Positions 9,477 to 22,733 of a stretch of 64,000 bases of DNA are shown here, in pieces. Made by a program: the position numbers and the translations under genes. Every line of letters begins with the position of its first letter. The first letter of the stretch is position 1. The notes beneath the pieces were generated by a model. It was given only the letters and a program-made list of their open reading frames with translations. It was not told where the DNA came from and did not search any database. The DNA comes from Duffyella gerundensis (GTDB lineage Bacteria > Pseudomonadota > Gammaproteobacteria > Enterobacterales > Enterobacteriaceae): contig NZ_LN907827.1 in assembly GCF_001517405.1 (NCBI RefSeq), positions 3,444,915-3,508,914 on the forward strand, read 5' to 3'.

Positions 9477-10373
9477 TTAGAACAGATCGATAAACGGCGG
9501 CGCATTAAGCGCGATGCCGAGAAAAATCACCAGGCCTACATAATTATTGTTCAGGAAGCCACGGAAGCAGGCGTCGCGCTCGCGAAAGGCAATCAGCCGC
9601 TGTTGATAAACAAACAGCGCTGCCGCCGCCAGCAACGACCAGTAAAACCACGCGTTGAGTTGCAGCATCAGTCCAACCACCACCAGCAGTCCCAGCGTCA
9701 ACAGCTGAAGCAGGCCGATGATCAGCTTGTCGAAACGGCCAAAGAGGATTGCCGTCGATTTAACGCCGATCTTCAGGTCATCGTCACGATCGACCATGGC
9801 ATATTGCGTATCGTAAGCCACCGTCCACGCCAGATTGGCAAAAAATAGCAGCCAACACACCAGCGGAACCGATTCGCTCACCGCCGCCCATGCCATCGGA
9901 ATCGACCAGCCAAAGGCCGCCCCCAGCACCACCTGAGGCAGATGGGTATAGCGCTTCATAAACGGATAGATCCACGCCAGCGCCAGTCCACCAAGCGACA
10001 ACAGAATGGTCATCAGGTTCATGGTTAACACCAGCGCAAACGAGATCAGGCCGAGGATGACAAACAGCCATTTGGCCTCTTTCTCGCTGACCGCACCGCT
10101 GGCCAATGGACGCGACTGCGTGCGCTTCACATGGCCATCGATTTTGCGATCGGCATAATCGTTGATCACACAGCCCGCCGCACGCATAAAGAACACACCC
10201 AGCACAAACACAATCAGCACCTGCGCCGGCGGCACGGTAACCTGCGCCAGCCAGAGCGCCCATAGCGTCGGCCAGAGCAGCAGCAGTGCGCCAATTGGTT
10301 TATCAATACGCATCAGGCGGCAGTACGCCTGCATTTTACTCATCTTTGGCAACGTCTTTTCCAACCTAATCAT
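9477..10373 (-). CDS. ubiA: 4-hydroxybenzoate octaprenyltransferase UbiA
   Basis: Inner-membrane prenyltransferase of ubiquinone synthesis, attaching the octaprenyl chain to 4-hydroxybenzoate. It has eight to nine hydrophobic segments and two Asp-rich Mg-diphosphate sites: [15 protein letters not shown] and [12 protein letters not shown]. The ATG at 10373 (298 residues) overlaps the ubiC stop by 8 nt and has a CAGGGA ribosome site just before it. Alternatives are 10394 (305 residues) and 10343 (288 residues, MSKMQAY). The ubiC-ubiA overlap suggests translational coupling. Confidence 0.95.
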   Translation of the reverse strand: MIRLEKTLPKMSKMQAYCRLMRIDKPIGALLLLWPTLWALWLAQVTVPPAQVLIVFVLGVFFMRAAGCVINDYADRKIDGHVKRTQSRPLASGAVSEKEAKWLFVILGLISFALVLTMNLMTILLSLGGLALAWIYPFMKRYTHLPQVVLGAAFGWSIPMAWAAVSESVPLVCWLLFFANLAWTVAYDTQYAMVDRDDDLKIGVKSTAILFGRFDKLIIGLLQLLTLGLLVVVGLMLQLNAWFYWSLLAAAALFVYQQRLIAFRERDACFRGFLNNNYVGLVIFLGIALNAPPFIDLF

Positions 10374-10890
10374 TTCCCTGTTGATGATCGCCATAAAGCG
10401 GCGACGCGGGCAAAAACAGCTCGGTTAACAGCAGCGGCTTACCGGATAAGCGCAGTCGTGAACGTCTTCCCCACAGTCCGTCGACCTGGCCTGGCTCAAT
10501 AAAATCACGGGTTAAAGTCGACGAGGAGAAAAGATAACGTCCAAGTGGGCGCGTGCCCAGCGTTTGCAGCAACATTTCCGGGCCGCTCAATGTGCTTTCC
10601 GGCACCAGTGTGCGGCCAGCCAGCCACGGCTGATTGTCGCCATAGAGGATAATTTCGCGTAACCAGAAGCGCGCATCCGCAGGCAGCATCGCCGCCTCTT
10701 CCCCGGCTTCGGCGGCGGTGATAAACCCTTCGCGTACCGGTTGCACGGTGACCTGCTGGCAATGGCGTTCAAAACGACGGGTCATGGAGTCTTCTTCCAT
10801 CAGCCAGTCAAGCAAAGACGCACTCAGCTCGGGCGAGGAAGAGGGTAACCAGGTTAGCGCACGTAAACGTTGGAGCGCGTGATCCGACAT
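10366..10890 (-). CDS. ubiC: Chorismate lyase UbiC
   Basis: Converts chorismate to 4-hydroxybenzoate plus pyruvate, the first committed ubiquinone step. The start at 10890 ([13 protein letters not shown] site 7 nt upstream) gives 174 residues against 165 in E. coli; the extra residues are a short C-terminal tail after SPLYG. Conserved features are [33 protein letters not shown] and WGRRSRL. The open frame to 11016 has no family support upstream of 10890. Confidence 0.96.
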   Translation of the reverse strand: MSDHALQRLRALTWLPSSSPELSASLLDWLMEEDSMTRRFERHCQQVTVQPVREGFITAAEAGEEAAMLPADARFWLREIILYGDNQPWLAGRTLVPESTLSGPEMLLQTLGTRPLGRYLFSSSTLTRDFIEPGQVDGLWGRRSRLRLSGKPLLLTELFLPASPLYGDHQQGND

Positions 10891-10979
10891 ACGGCATCTC
10901 CGTAAAAAAGAGGAGACACAGTGTAGCGCAGAGGATGTGACAGAACACGCCACCAGAGAAAAATTGCTGCCGGAGGGGT

Positions 10980-11004
10980 AAAAAAGGTGCGCCAGAAGCG
11001 CACC
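10980..11004 (-). terminator. Intrinsic terminator of malM
   Basis: A 7-bp stem (GGTGCGC 10986-10992 with 10998-11004) is followed on the minus strand by a run of six T residues. It lies 30 nt past the malM stop and closes the malK-lamB-malM operon. Confidence 0.9.
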
Positions 11005-11034
11005 AACTGTTGCCAACTCAGCAACGCGGGGATG

Positions 11035-11958
11035 TTATCCCTTGCCTTTCACGCTGCTGACAAAGGTTGCGCGCGCTGAGGAGGAACCAAGACGCTCAGC
11101 CTCGTTCATCAGCTTCAGCGCCTTATCGATATCACCCGCTTTGACTGCCTGACGGATGCCGTTGTTAAAATAGCTTTCGGTGTCGTTCAGCATCGGCTCC
11201 GCTTTGGCAGCCGGGGCTGGTGCCGGTGCTGGCGTCATCGGCTGGGCGGCGGGCTGCTGGCCTACGCTAACCGGCTTAGGATCGTTATTGCCAAACAGAC
11301 GGCCAATCATAATGTTGCCGCTGTTCTGCTCGCTTTTCACCTTGAGGTTCAGCGTGCCGGTTGAGGTGTGACGCACGGTGATGTCCGGCACGTCAGGAAT
11401 AGCGTTATTGGCCCCTTCGGCATAGAGCTTGGCCGGGTTGATCATGGTTGAAGTCTGCGCCAGATCGCGCGTAGTGGTGTAGATCAGCAGGTAGATTTTC
11501 TGCTGTCCCGGCACCGGCGTCAGCTTCATGGTGCCTTCCAGGCGGTTACCTGAGGATAATCCCGGCTTCTGGTAGCTGAAATAGCTGCTCGGGAAGAAGG
11601 CCGCGGGCTGCATATGATTATCCAGCACCAGCACGTTTGGCGCGTAAACCTCGCGATTCTTCATCAGGCTGGAGAGGTTTACCTCTAACGAGCCCTGATC
11701 GGCAGGCAGTTCAATCGCCGCCACGGGTCCGCTGATATCTCCCTGATTCAGGCTCAGCGAAGAGGTGTTCAGCACAATCTCCTGCGAGGCAGGCAGGGAG
11801 ATCGGCAACCATGAGAGACGTTGTAAGGATGCGGCCGGGATGGCAGGTGCCGTCGCGACGTTAAGCGGGTTTAGGGTGGTGGTAGCGGCGATGCTGGCAG
11901 GCAGCAGGCCGTAACTCAGGACTGGAAACAGGCAGAGCGCAAGTAATTGCTTTTTCAT
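11035..11958 (-). CDS. malM: Maltose regulon periplasmic protein MalM
   Basis: Periplasmic protein of the maltose regulon with no firmly assigned activity. The protein has 307 residues, with a signal peptide ending near SIAA-TTTLNPL. A Pro/Ala-rich linker (TPAPAPAPAAKAEP, around residue 245) separates the beta-rich main domain from a C-terminal helical segment. It is the last gene of malK-lamB-malM, 87 nt after lamB, with its own terminator. Confidence 0.95.
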   Translation of the reverse strand: MKKQLLALCLFPVLSYGLLPASIAATTTLNPLNVATAPAIPAASLQRLSWLPISLPASQEIVLNTSSLSLNQGDISGPVAAIELPADQGSLEVNLSSLMKNREVYAPNVLVLDNHMQPAAFFPSSYFSYQKPGLSSGNRLEGTMKLTPVPGQQKIYLLIYTTTRDLAQTSTMINPAKLYAEGANNAIPDVPDITVRHTSTGTLNLKVKSEQNSGNIMIGRLFGNNDPKPVSVGQQPAAQPMTPAPAPAPAAKAEPMLNDTESYFNNGIRQAVKAGDIDKALKLMNEAERLGSSSARATFVSSVKGKG

Positions 11959-12045
11959 TATATTATCCTCAGATCTGGGCCCACCTCCGCGGGCAATGGG
12001 AGGTGGGCCAAAAGAGATCGCTAACTCAGGGGTAAAGCGCTTTGC

Positions 12046-14510
<2,465 letters not shown>

Positions 14511-14847
14511 CCCGCTTCCTCTTGTTCAGCGCTTATTCAATGGCAGGCAGTCTGTGGCAAAGCGGCAGCTTCCAACTCCTCCGCCCTGCTTTTTTTTACG
14601 GGGGAGGAGACGGGAGGATGAGCCGCGCAGAAAAAGGGTGACGCACGGGGCCAGCGGCAGAATTTCGTGATCGACAAGGCAAAAAAAGGGGGAGTTTTGT
14701 GTGCGCTGGCAGGCAAAAACAGGGGGATTAGCTGCGGCGATCACACTTCTGCCACGCAGGGCGTAGAGGCGGGGATGATGAGCCCGCATGGCGTTCTGTG
14801 CAGACTGCCTGCGTTACGACAACCGCTCACACTTAGAGGAAAGGGAT
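14511..14847. promoter_or_regulatory. Divergent malK/malE control region with MalT-box candidates
   Basis: The 337 bp between the divergent operons contain several matches to the MalT box GGGGAKGAGG. Plus strand: 14601-14610 (GGGGAGGAGA, 9/10), 14614-14623 (GAGGATGAGC, 8/10), 14723-14732 (GGGGATTAGC, 8/10) and 14771-14780 (GGGGATGATG, 9/10). Minus strand: 14575-14584 (GCGGAGGAGT, 8/10). In E. coli the same region holds MalT and CRP sites that act on both promoters together. I found only half-site matches to CRP, such as TCACA near 14743. The malE ribosome site is AGGAAAGG before 14848. Confidence 0.7.
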
Positions 14848-16044
14848 ATGTCAAAGTTCAAATTTGCTTGCCATGCTGTTATCGCCGTTGCGGTTTCCGC
14901 CGCGCTGATGCCCGCTGCTGCGCTGGCGAAAATCGAAGAAGGCAAGCTGGTCATCTGGATCAACGGCGATAAAGGCTATAACGGCCTGGCCGAAGTCGGT
15001 AAGCAGTTTGAGAAGGACACCGGCATCAAAGTCACCGTGGAGCATCCTGATAAGCTGGAAGAGAAATATCCTCAGGTAGCGGCAACCGGCGACGGCCCGG
15101 ACATCATTCTCTGGGCACATGACCGCTTTGGCGGCTATGCGCAGTCGGGCTTGCTGGCAGAAGTGACGCCGGACAAAGCGTTTCAGGACAAACTCTATCC
15201 CTTCACGTGGGACGCGGTGCGTTTCAACGGCAAGCTGATTGGTTACCCGATTGCCGCCGAGGCGCTGTCGCTGATTTACAACAAAGATTTGCTGCCGAAC
15301 CCGCCAAAAACCTGGGAAGAGATCCCAGCGCTGGACAAACAGATGCGCGCCAAAGGCAAGAGCGCCATTATGTTTAACCTGCAGGAACCCTACTTCACCT
15401 GGCCGATTACCGCAGCCGATGGCGGCTACGCCTTCAAAAAACAGGCTGACGGCAGCTATAACCTCAAAGATGTTGGCGTCGCCAATGCGGGTTCTCAGGC
15501 GGGCCTGCAATTCCTGGTCGACCTGATCAAAAACAAGCACCTGAACGCGGATACCGATTACGCCATTGCTGAAGCTGCCTTCAATAAAGGCGAAACGGCG
15601 ATGACCATAAATGGGCCGTGGGCGTGGAGCAACATCGACAGCGCCAAAGTGAATTATGGCGTGACGCTGCTGCCAACCTTTAAAGGCAAGCCGTCGAAGC
15701 CGTTTGTTGGCGTGCTGAGCGCGGGCATCAACGCCGCCAGCCCGAACAAAGAGCTGGCGAAAGAGTTCATTGAAAACTATCTGATCACCGAAGCGGGCCT
15801 GGAAAAAGTCAACTCTGACAAGCCGTTAGGCGCAGTTGCGCTGAAATCCTACCAGGAGAAGCTGGCGAAGGATGAGAAAATTGCCGCCACCATGGAAAAC
15901 TCGCAGAAAGGCGAAGTGATGCCGAACGTGCCGCAAATGGCCGCTTTCTGGTATGCCGAGCGTAACGCGGTGTTGAACGCCATTAACCATCGCCAGAGCG
16001 TAAAAGCCGCGCTGGACGATGCGCAAAAACGCCTGACGAAGTAA
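14848..16044 (+). CDS. malE: Maltose/maltodextrin-binding protein MalE
   Basis: Periplasmic receptor of the maltose ABC transporter. The start at 14848 (MSKFKFACH) gives 398 residues with a signal peptide cleaved after ALA before [10 protein letters not shown]. Family landmarks include [42 protein letters not shown] and QEPYFTWP. The frame open upstream to 14788 adds 20 residues of no family likeness. Followed by a stable hairpin before malF. Confidence 0.97.
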   Translation: MSKFKFACHAVIAVAVSAALMPAAALAKIEEGKLVIWINGDKGYNGLAEVGKQFEKDTGIKVTVEHPDKLEEKYPQVAATGDGPDIILWAHDRFGGYAQSGLLAEVTPDKAFQDKLYPFTWDAVRFNGKLIGYPIAAEALSLIYNKDLLPNPPKTWEEIPALDKQMRAKGKSAIMFNLQEPYFTWPITAADGGYAFKKQADGSYNLKDVGVANAGSQAGLQFLVDLIKNKHLNADTDYAIAEAAFNKGETAMTINGPWAWSNIDSAKVNYGVTLLPTFKGKPSKPFVGVLSAGINAASPNKELAKEFIENYLITEAGLEKVNSDKPLGAVALKSYQEKLAKDEKIAATMENSQKGEVMPNVPQMAAFWYAERNAVLNAINHRQSVKAALDDAQKRLTK

Positions 16045-16052
16045 CGGACAGG

Positions 16053-16081
16053 GCGGGCTTCGGGCAAAAACCGGAGCCCGC
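16053..16081 (+). other. malE-malF intergenic hairpin
   Basis: An 11-bp stem with one G-T pair (16053-16063 with 16071-16081) lies between malE and malF and has no following T-run. In E. coli, REP elements in the same position stabilise malE mRNA and lower downstream expression. A similar differential-expression role is inferred here, but the sequence is not a standard REP. Confidence 0.6.
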
Positions 16082-16122
16082 TAACACACTATTTCGGCTA
16101 CGTGCCGCTCAAGGAACTTTTC

Positions 16123-17658
16123 ATGACCAAAACTGCCTGGTCGCCGCATGATGCCCTGAAGTGGTTGGCCCTTGCTGCCAGCGCCCTGCTGGCTGCGTAT
16201 TTGATCGTTTTGATGTATGTGCAGGGTGAATACCTGTTCGCTATTTTAACGCTGCTGCTGCTCGGTTCTGGCCTGGCGATTTTTGCCCAGCGTCGCGCCT
16301 CCGCCTGGCGTTATGTCTGGCCGGGGCTCGCTGGCATGGGCCTGTTTGTGCTTTTTCCGCTCGCCTGTACCATCGGCATCGCTTTTACCAACTACAGCAG
16401 CAGCAACCAACTCTCGTTTGAACGGGCGCAGCAGGTGCTGCTCGATCGCCAGTTCCAGTCCGATCTGCGCTATAACTTCAGCCTCTATCCGGCGGAAGAG
16501 AAGTGGCAGCTGCTGCTTGAGAGCGGCGACGGCCAGCGCTTTCTTTCCGCCCCCTTCGCGTTTGGCGCGGGTGAACAGACGCTAACGCTGCAACCTGCCA
16601 CCGCCCTGCCCGCGACCGCCTCAGCAAAGCTGCGTGCCATTACGCAAAATCGCCAGGCGCTTAGCCAGATCACCGCCCGTCTGCCCGACGGCAGCCAGCT
16701 GCGCATGAGTTCGCTGCGTCAGTTTGCCGCTACCCAGCCGCGTTATCAGGTGGGCGATCGTCAGCAGTTAACCGATCGCGAAACCCATCAGGTGTGGTGG
16801 CCGAATCACGATACCGGCTTCTACCAGACCAAAAACAGTGCCGACCAGTGGAACAGCGACAAGCTCAGTCCCGGCTTTACCGTCACCGTTGGCTGGAAAA
16901 ACTTCCTGCGCGTCTTTACCGATCAGGGTATCCAGAAGCCGTTCTTCGCTATCTTTCTCTGGACGGTATTCTTCTCCGCCATCAGCGTGCTGTTAACCGT
17001 TGCTGTCGGCATGGTGCTGGCCTGTCTGATGCAGTGGGAAGCGCTGCGTGGCCGCGCTACTTACCGTTTACTGCTGATTCTGCCTTATGCGGTGCCGGCG
17101 TTTATCTCCATTCTGATTTTCAAAGGCTTGTTTAATCAGAGCTTCGGCGAGATTAACCTGATTCTGGAGAGCCTGTTTGGTATTAAACCGGGCTGGTTCA
17201 GCGATCCTACGCTGGCGCGGCTGATGCTAATCATCGTCAACAGCTGGCTGGGTTATCCCTACATGATGATCCTCTGTATGGGCCTGCTGAAGGCGATTCC
17301 TGACGACCTTTACGAAGCCTCGGCGCTGGATGGCGCGACGCCCACGCAGAACTTTTTCCGTATTACGCTACCGCTGCTGTTGAAGCCGCTCACGCCGCTG
17401 ATGATTGCCAGCTTCGCGTTTAACTTTAATAACTTCGTGCTGATTCAGCTGTTGACCAACGGCGGCCCGGATCGCATCGGCACCACCACGCCGGCAGGCT
17501 ATACCGATCTGCTGGTGAGCTACACCTGGCGCATCGCGTTTGAAGGCGGCGGCGGGCAAGACTTTGGCCTGGCGGCGGCGATTGCCACGCTGATCTTCCT
17601 TCTGGTCGGTGGCCTGGCGCTGCTCAACCTGAAAGCCACCCGCATGAAATTTGATTAA
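16123..17658 (+). CDS. malF: Maltose ABC transporter permease MalF
   Basis: The larger permease subunit of MalFGK2, 511 residues from the ATG at 16123 (AAGGA ribosome site 7 nt upstream). N-terminal membrane helices precede a large periplasmic P2 loop (about residues 90-270), the region that contacts MalE. The C-terminal core contains the EAA loop EASALDGATPTQNFFRITLP. The frame open to 16102 depends on a GTG without a ribosome site and is rejected. malG starts 12 nt downstream. Confidence 0.96.
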   Translation: MTKTAWSPHDALKWLALAASALLAAYLIVLMYVQGEYLFAILTLLLLGSGLAIFAQRRASAWRYVWPGLAGMGLFVLFPLACTIGIAFTNYSSSNQLSFERAQQVLLDRQFQSDLRYNFSLYPAEEKWQLLLESGDGQRFLSAPFAFGAGEQTLTLQPATALPATASAKLRAITQNRQALSQITARLPDGSQLRMSSLRQFAATQPRYQVGDRQQLTDRETHQVWWPNHDTGFYQTKNSADQWNSDKLSPGFTVTVGWKNFLRVFTDQGIQKPFFAIFLWTVFFSAISVLLTVAVGMVLACLMQWEALRGRATYRLLLILPYAVPAFISILIFKGLFNQSFGEINLILESLFGIKPGWFSDPTLARLMLIIVNSWLGYPYMMILCMGLLKAIPDDLYEASALDGATPTQNFFRITLPLLLKPLTPLMIASFAFNFNNFVLIQLLTNGGPDRIGTTTPAGYTDLLVSYTWRIAFEGGGGQDFGLAAAIATLIFLLVGGLALLNLKATRMKFD

Positions 17659-17670
17659 GGAGTTCGATTC

Positions 17671-18561
17671 ATGGCGATTGTGCAACCCCGCACGCAAAAA
17701 GTACGGCTGGCGCTGACGCATCTGCTGCTGCTTGGTTTTATCGCGCTGATCATGTATCCGCTGCTGATGGTGGTGGCGATCTCGGTGCGCCCGGGAAACT
17801 ACGCGATCGGCAGCCTGCTGCCGGATCAGATCTCCTGGGATCACTGGAAGCTGGCGCTGGGCTTTGCGGTGACGCATGAGAACGGCAGCGTCACGCCACC
17901 GCCGTTCCCGGTGCTGCTCTGGCTGTGGAACTCGATCAAAGTCGCGATCCTGACCGCGGTAGGCATCGTGGCGCTTTCCACGACCTGCGCCTACGCCTTT
18001 GCCCGTCTGCGCTTTCGCGGCAAGGCGAGCCTGCTAAAAGGCATGCTGATTTTCCAGATGTTCCCGGCGGTGCTGTCGCTGGTCGCGTTGTATGCCCTGT
18101 TTGATCGCATCGGCCAGTACATCCCGTTTCTTGGGCTGAATACCCATGCCGGGCTGGTGTTTGCTTATCTTGGTGGCATCGCCCTGCACGTCTGGACGAT
18201 AAAAGGCTACTTTGAAACCATCGATGGTTCGCTGGAAGAGGCGGCGGCGCTGGATGGTGCCACGCCGTGGCAGGCTTTCCGCCTGATTTTGCTGCCGTTG
18301 TCGGTGCCGATTCTGGCGGTGGTGTTTATTCTGTCGTTTATTGCGGCGGTGACCGAAGTGCCGGTGGCGTCGCTGCTGCTGCGTGACGTTAACAGCTATA
18401 CGCTGGCGGTCGGGATGCAGCAGTATCTCAATCCGCAAAACTATTTATGGGGTGATTTTGCCGCTGCCGCGGTGCTCTCTGCCCTGCCGATTACGCTGGT
18501 GTTCCTGCTGGCACAGCGCTGGCTGGTGAGCGGTCTGACCGCTGGCGGCGTTAAAGGCTAA
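17671..18561 (+). CDS. malG: Maltose ABC transporter permease MalG
   Basis: The smaller permease subunit, 296 residues with six hydrophobic segments. The EAA loop is [21 protein letters not shown], split here as [11 protein letters not shown] and RLILLP. The C-terminal tail [10 protein letters not shown] matches the MalG tail that reaches into the transport path. It is the last gene of malEFG and is followed by a terminator. Confidence 0.97.
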   Translation: MAIVQPRTQKVRLALTHLLLLGFIALIMYPLLMVVAISVRPGNYAIGSLLPDQISWDHWKLALGFAVTHENGSVTPPPFPVLLWLWNSIKVAILTAVGIVALSTTCAYAFARLRFRGKASLLKGMLIFQMFPAVLSLVALYALFDRIGQYIPFLGLNTHAGLVFAYLGGIALHVWTIKGYFETIDGSLEEAAALDGATPWQAFRLILLPLSVPILAVVFILSFIAAVTEVPVASLLLRDVNSYTLAVGMQQYLNPQNYLWGDFAAAAVLSALPITLVFLLAQRWLVSGLTAGGVKG

Positions 18562-18625
18562 ATTCCTGTTGTCCTTGTTATTTTTGCTGTTGCCACTGTT
18601 AGTTATTAGCTGTTCTCTGTGTCTC

Positions 18626-18651
18626 GGCGGCCTTGATGGCCGCCTTTTTTT
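18626..18651 (+). terminator. Intrinsic terminator of malEFG
   Basis: A 7-bp G/C stem (GGCGGCC 18626-18632 with 18638-18644) is followed by seven T residues. Its T-run touches the 3' end of the convergent psiE gene. Confidence 0.93.
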
Positions 18652-19045
18652 ATTCCCGGCGCAGACGGTTGCTGTTTGCCAGCCACAGCGTCATCACCAG
18701 AATCAGAATCGCCGCGGAGTAACAGAGCGTATCAAACGGATTTTTATGATCGACAATGATCAGCCGAATAATGGCGGTAATGCCGATGTAGATAAAATAG
18801 CGCATCGGAAAATGGTAGCCCGACTGAAAGTACTTAATGATCAGCGCAATAAACTCGAAGTAGAGAAAATAGATCACAATCCCTTCGATTAGCAGAAATG
18901 AGGATTCCTGCTCGCCCATATTAAGCAGCACATTGGCGAGATGAATGGTCTCTTTGCCGAGAAAGATAATCAGGATAATAGCGAGAATCAGCAGGCCGGT
19001 ATTCAGCACCCACTGCAGGCCAGTGGCAATATGTTTGCCTGTCAT
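18650..19045 (-). CDS. psiE: Phosphate-starvation-inducible protein PsiE
   Basis: Inner-membrane protein of 131 residues with four hydrophobic segments and the PsiE-family features FLGKETIHL and [11 protein letters not shown]. Its role is not established. In E. coli it is induced by PhoB and affected by cAMP-CRP. A perfect CRP operator lies 45 nt upstream here. I could not find a convincing Pho box. It lies between malG and yjbH, as in E. coli. Confidence 0.93.
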   Translation of the reverse strand: MTGKHIATGLQWVLNTGLLILAIILIIFLGKETIHLANVLLNMGEQESSFLLIEGIVIYFLYFEFIALIIKYFQSGYHFPMRYFIYIGITAIIRLIIVDHKNPFDTLCYSAAILILVMTLWLANSNRLRRE

Positions 19046-19089
19046 GTCATGCCCTTAGATCATTGAAAATTAGCGCTATCATGATGGGT

Positions 19090-19105
19090 TGTGAGCTGGA
19101 TCACA
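19090..19105. promoter_or_regulatory. Perfect CRP operator upstream of psiE
   Basis: TGTGA-GCTGGA-TCACA matches both half-sites of the cAMP-CRP consensus exactly. It is centred about 52 nt upstream of the psiE start. The other flanking gene, yjbH, ends here rather than starting, so psiE is the likely target. Confidence 0.85.
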
Positions 19106-19148
19106 ATATGGCACAGAACGAGAAAGTGGAAAAAGCGGGGATGGGATG

Positions 19149-19172
19149 AAAAAAGGGCGGGAATCCCCGCCC
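19149..19172 (-). terminator. Intrinsic terminator of the yjbEFGH operon
   Basis: A 7-bp stem (GGGCGGG 19155-19161 with 19166-19172) is followed on the minus strand by six T residues. It lies just past the yjbH stop. Confidence 0.92.
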
Positions 19173-19180
19173 TGTCTGCC

Positions 19181-21271
19181 TTACTGCCAGCGAATATCGC
19201 GATCGCTGGTGAGATTGTAGAGCTGATATTTCCTGCCGAGCATCTGACCGCCGTCGCGCGTCAGCGGCGTCCAGTTGACCTGCGCACGGCCACGGTTCGG
19301 CGTGACGGTGAAGAGATCCAGCGGAATCGAAATATAGAAGCCTTTGGTGAAGTCGCCTTCGCCATACTCATCTGCCGAGACGTTGGTTTTGGTCGCGTAA
19401 ACGCCCACCAACACGCCGCTGTCAAAGCGCTTCGACAGATCGACGGTAACGCCTTTATCCTTCGCCAGATATTGCCCCACGCTCATTTTCAACAGTACGT
19501 TATCCACGAATTCAGGCTGCCAGTAACCGGTGATATGGCCGGTTGGTGCCTTGTAATCGTTGAACTTCATCATGTTGTCCCAGTCGCGCTGGCGAACATA
19601 GTTGGCGTCTACGCCTACCGCCCAGCGTGAGTCGAGCGGACGATAAAGCACTTCGCCGCCGACGCCGCCATACATGGTTTCCAGATAGCCGCCGTAGAGC
19701 TGGCCATAGAAGCCGTTGCCGAGCTGGCCCATGTAGTTCGCCTGCAAATCGTTGACGTAGACATTGTTATCAACGTAATCACGAATATGCGTGCGCACGC
19801 GCGGCAGCGAGGAGTCAGATGGCGCGCCGTTATAGTTGAACTTGTCGTAGTTGTTAGCGAGGTTACCGAACAGGCTGCCGCCCACCAGCAGGTGATCGGT
19901 AAACCAGTAATCGAGGTTCGCCATCACGCCGACCTGATAGAGATAGAAGCTCTCCGGGCCGCCAACCGACTGATTCAGCACCGGCGACAGGTTGAAGTTC
20001 AGGCGCTCTGGCGCGATAAACAGCCCCTGTTCGGTCGCGCCCGGATCAACCGGATCGACGCGTTTCTGCGCCAGCTTCTGCTCATGGCCCAGCGGATAAC
20101 CGGTCAGCGACTGACGCAGGCTGGCGACGTTAGTCTCGGTGGTCACCTGCGGCAGATTGAAGCGGGTCTGCGTCACGCGAATGGTGTCGATATTTTCCGG
20201 CAGGTTATTCATCACGATGCGATTGGCGCGATCCACGCCTTCAACGGTATCGCGATATTTATACTGCTCGCCGCTGACGTACAGCGTGTTGCCTTTAACC
20301 TGAACCTTCGGCGCGTCGAGACCGGCATTATATTTCAGATCGGTGAGCTGATCCGCCACCACGGTTGACTGCAACAGCAGCGGCTGAGGATGCGGATCGT
20401 AAGCGGGCTTGCTGCTGTCGATGTGGCTTTGACGCAGCTCGTTAAAGTTGGTGCGAATAGTGACGCCGAACATAAAGGTGTTGCCACGCTCATAGCTGGC
20501 GTTGACATCGGCCCAGTCGGTAACACGATAAATCGCGCCAACGTTGACCTTGCTGCGCTGCTCCAGCTGACCGGCAAAGTCATTCTGGTAATCGTTGCCT
20601 TCATATTCCATTTTCAGGCGCAGCGGCTGCCACGGCGTCTGGTATTCAACGCCGCCAAACAGCGCCGCCGGACCGTGGAACATTTGCGAGCCGTTGATCG
20701 ACCCGGCGGTGTTATCCCCCCCGCGATTACAGAAGCTGTCGCTGTATTCACAGAACGGGTTTTTAACGTTGCCGCTGTTGCCGATATAGCCCCAGCCGAG
20801 GCCAAAGGTGAAATCAAAGGGTCCCCAGGCTTTGCTGGCAACCAGATATTCGCTGTCAAACAGGCCGGTGCCGCCGAGATCGCGCGTGCCCAGCGCCACT
20901 TCTGGCAGCCAGTACCCTTCCTGCCACAGGCGCAGTTTGAGATCGAACGCCTTATCTTTGTAGCTCTGTGTGCCGCTGAAACTGTCGACGGCGCTGTAGC
21001 GGCGCGTGCGCACATCGGTGTAACGCACGGTGGTTTCCAGCCACGGGAACAGCTGCAGTGATGCCGAGTAGTAACGATACTGATCGTTATCGCGGAAGTT
21101 CAGGCTGAACTCGCCCTCTTTCGCCATTCGCGCAGTAGGAACCTGCAGCAGGCCGACGCCGCCAAAGTCAGACTGCGATGGGCCAACGGGTGCTTCCCAG
21201 CTCGCCGCCTGCACCTGACAGGCCGCTGCAACAGAGACCGCCGCCAGGCTGAGTAAATAACGTGTTTTCAT
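19181..21271 (-). CDS. yjbH: Exopolysaccharide outer-membrane protein YjbH
   Basis: Large outer-membrane beta-barrel protein of the YjbH/GfcD family, 696 residues with a signal peptide (cleaved near [11 protein letters not shown]). The N-terminal [19 protein letters not shown] region is followed by repeated amphipathic strands. The sequence ends in RDIRWQ. It is thought to act in export or surface assembly of an exopolysaccharide made by the yjbEFGH system. Its start overlaps the yjbG stop by one base. Last gene of the operon. Confidence 0.93.
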   Translation of the reverse strand: MKTRYLLSLAAVSVAAACQVQAASWEAPVGPSQSDFGGVGLLQVPTARMAKEGEFSLNFRDNDQYRYYSASLQLFPWLETTVRYTDVRTRRYSAVDSFSGTQSYKDKAFDLKLRLWQEGYWLPEVALGTRDLGGTGLFDSEYLVASKAWGPFDFTFGLGWGYIGNSGNVKNPFCEYSDSFCNRGGDNTAGSINGSQMFHGPAALFGGVEYQTPWQPLRLKMEYEGNDYQNDFAGQLEQRSKVNVGAIYRVTDWADVNASYERGNTFMFGVTIRTNFNELRQSHIDSSKPAYDPHPQPLLLQSTVVADQLTDLKYNAGLDAPKVQVKGNTLYVSGEQYKYRDTVEGVDRANRIVMNNLPENIDTIRVTQTRFNLPQVTTETNVASLRQSLTGYPLGHEQKLAQKRVDPVDPGATEQGLFIAPERLNFNLSPVLNQSVGGPESFYLYQVGVMANLDYWFTDHLLVGGSLFGNLANNYDKFNYNGAPSDSSLPRVRTHIRDYVDNNVYVNDLQANYMGQLGNGFYGQLYGGYLETMYGGVGGEVLYRPLDSRWAVGVDANYVRQRDWDNMMKFNDYKAPTGHITGYWQPEFVDNVLLKMSVGQYLAKDKGVTVDLSKRFDSGVLVGVYATKTNVSADEYGEGDFTKGFYISIPLDLFTVTPNRGRAQVNWTPLTRDGGQMLGRKYQLYNLTSDRDIRWQ

Positions 21272-22014
21272 CAGTCAGGGATCCGCTGCGAGAGAAGGGT
21301 CACGATCTGTTGGTTGAGATCGTCATAGGCGCCAGGCAGTGCCCAGCTGGAAAAGCCGCGCCAGATGATACTTCCCGGCATGACTTCAACGTGGCGATGG
21401 TTCCAGTAGGCGATCGGCACGCTTTGTGTGTCGCCGTTAGGGGCGATCACCGTGACCACGCTGCGTTCACCGCCCGCCAGACGCTCGTGTCCCTGCAGAT
21501 AGTCGCGCACGTCCTGGCCCGCCTGCCAGGCAACACGCCCTGGCTGCTGCATCAGGCCAAACAGCAGCACCTGATGAGGTTTGGTCGGCAGCCAGAGATC
21601 ATATTCACCCAATAAGGTACGGTTGGCTTCCGGACGCAGGCGCACCCAGTCAGCATCCAGATTAACCGGCAGACGTCCGGCAACCTTCAGCGTGCTCAGC
21701 TGCTGAATCAAACTGTTGATCGCCGCCGCATCCTCGCCGCTACTGTCGGCGGCCAACGCCCGCAGGGAGGCCATTACCGATTGATAATGCTGGCGGGCAA
21801 CCGCGCTGCTGGTGCTGTTGGCAATCAGTGCGCCCTGCCACCAGCCACGGCCGTTCAGCGCAGGCGCCGTTGCCAGCTCTGCCACATTGTTGATTTTATC
21901 GAGCTGTTGCACCGCATCACTGCCGGCAAAATGAACGTTAACCCGCGCATCCGCCCACGCGGCGGCGGTCAGGCAGAGCGGCAGCGCTGCCAGTATTAAA
22001 GAGATTTTTTTCAT
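21271..22014 (-). CDS. yjbG: GfcC-like periplasmic protein YjbG
   Basis: A 247-residue secreted protein of the GfcC/YjbG family with a signal peptide ending near [11 protein letters not shown]. Conserved blocks include [27 protein letters not shown] and a beta-rich C-terminal half. GfcC relatives are periplasmic parts of capsule or exopolysaccharide export. It overlaps yjbF by 4 nt (ATGA) and yjbH by 1 nt, so translation is probably coupled. Confidence 0.92.
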   Translation of the reverse strand: MKKISLILAALPLCLTAAAWADARVNVHFAGSDAVQQLDKINNVAELATAPALNGRGWWQGALIANSTSSAVARQHYQSVMASLRALAADSSGEDAAAINSLIQQLSTLKVAGRLPVNLDADWVRLRPEANRTLLGEYDLWLPTKPHQVLLFGLMQQPGRVAWQAGQDVRDYLQGHERLAGGERSVVTVIAPNGDTQSVPIAYWNHRHVEVMPGSIIWRGFSSWALPGAYDDLNQQIVTLLSQRIPD

Positions 22015-22658
22015 GATTGCGCCGGCTTCAGAATGGTGGTGGCAACAGGCAGATAATCTGCACCAAGAGACTGTTCCGCTTGCAGCACCTGACCACTGGA
22101 ATTATTGATCCAGAAACGGTTCTGCCAGCGTTTACCCAGCGCATCGACGCTGACCTCTTCCAGCCAGACGCGGCATGGCACCGCTTCACCTGCCAGCGTC
22201 AGCACCTCATCGGTGCCGCGTGAAAAGTGAGACACCGCCGTGGCGGCACGCAGTTGACCGTTTTCGGTCCAGCTCAGCGTGCGCGTCCAGCTGCTCTGTT
22301 CGGACAGGTGCAGCGGATCGCGCAGCGGATCGTTTTGCAGATTGTTGATATCCAGCAGGTTGTCACTCAGGCCCAACGTTTTAACCAGCCGACCGTGTTC
22401 GGTGACCAGCATCGCTTTATCCTGCGTGACCCACTTTTGCTGGCCCTGCTCGTTGTAGCCCAGCACCACAAAAATGCGCTGCCCGTCGTTCACGCGCAAA
22501 TACATACTGGCGTAAGGCAGGTCAGCAACCTGACGATCGGTAACGGTGACGTCACCCGGGCCGCTAACGGCATACTCAACGGTATCTTCCAGACCTTTTT
22601 GCGTCTGGGTACAGGCCTGCAAAAGCAGGCATAAAACCAGCAATGGAATATGACGCAC
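22011..22658 (-). CDS. yjbF: YjbF family lipoprotein
   Basis: A 215-residue lipoprotein with a clear lipobox (LLLQAC, lipidated Cys at residue 16) and the YjbF/GfcB-family fold. It is likely anchored at the outer membrane. It acts with YjbE, YjbG and YjbH in exopolysaccharide production. The product is undefined. Its start is 75 nt after yjbE, and its end overlaps yjbG. Confidence 0.92.
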   Translation of the reverse strand: MRHIPLLVLCLLLQACTQTQKGLEDTVEYAVSGPGDVTVTDRQVADLPYASMYLRVNDGQRIFVVLGYNEQGQQKWVTQDKAMLVTEHGRLVKTLGLSDNLLDINNLQNDPLRDPLHLSEQSSWTRTLSWTENGQLRAATAVSHFSRGTDEVLTLAGEAVPCRVWLEEVSVDALGKRWQNRFWINNSSGQVLQAEQSLGADYLPVATTILKPAQS

Positions 22659-22733
22659 TGTGTGTTCCTGAAATAAGCTTGCCAGCTAAAAATAACCACA
22701 CCGCAGTGTGGTTATGGATTAATTGTTATTTAA

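Noticed and set aside
14511..14847. A full CRP operator in the malK-malE gap
   Set aside because: Only half-sites such as TCACA near 14743 are visible. No 16-bp match was good enough to annotate, although CRP control is expected from E. coli.
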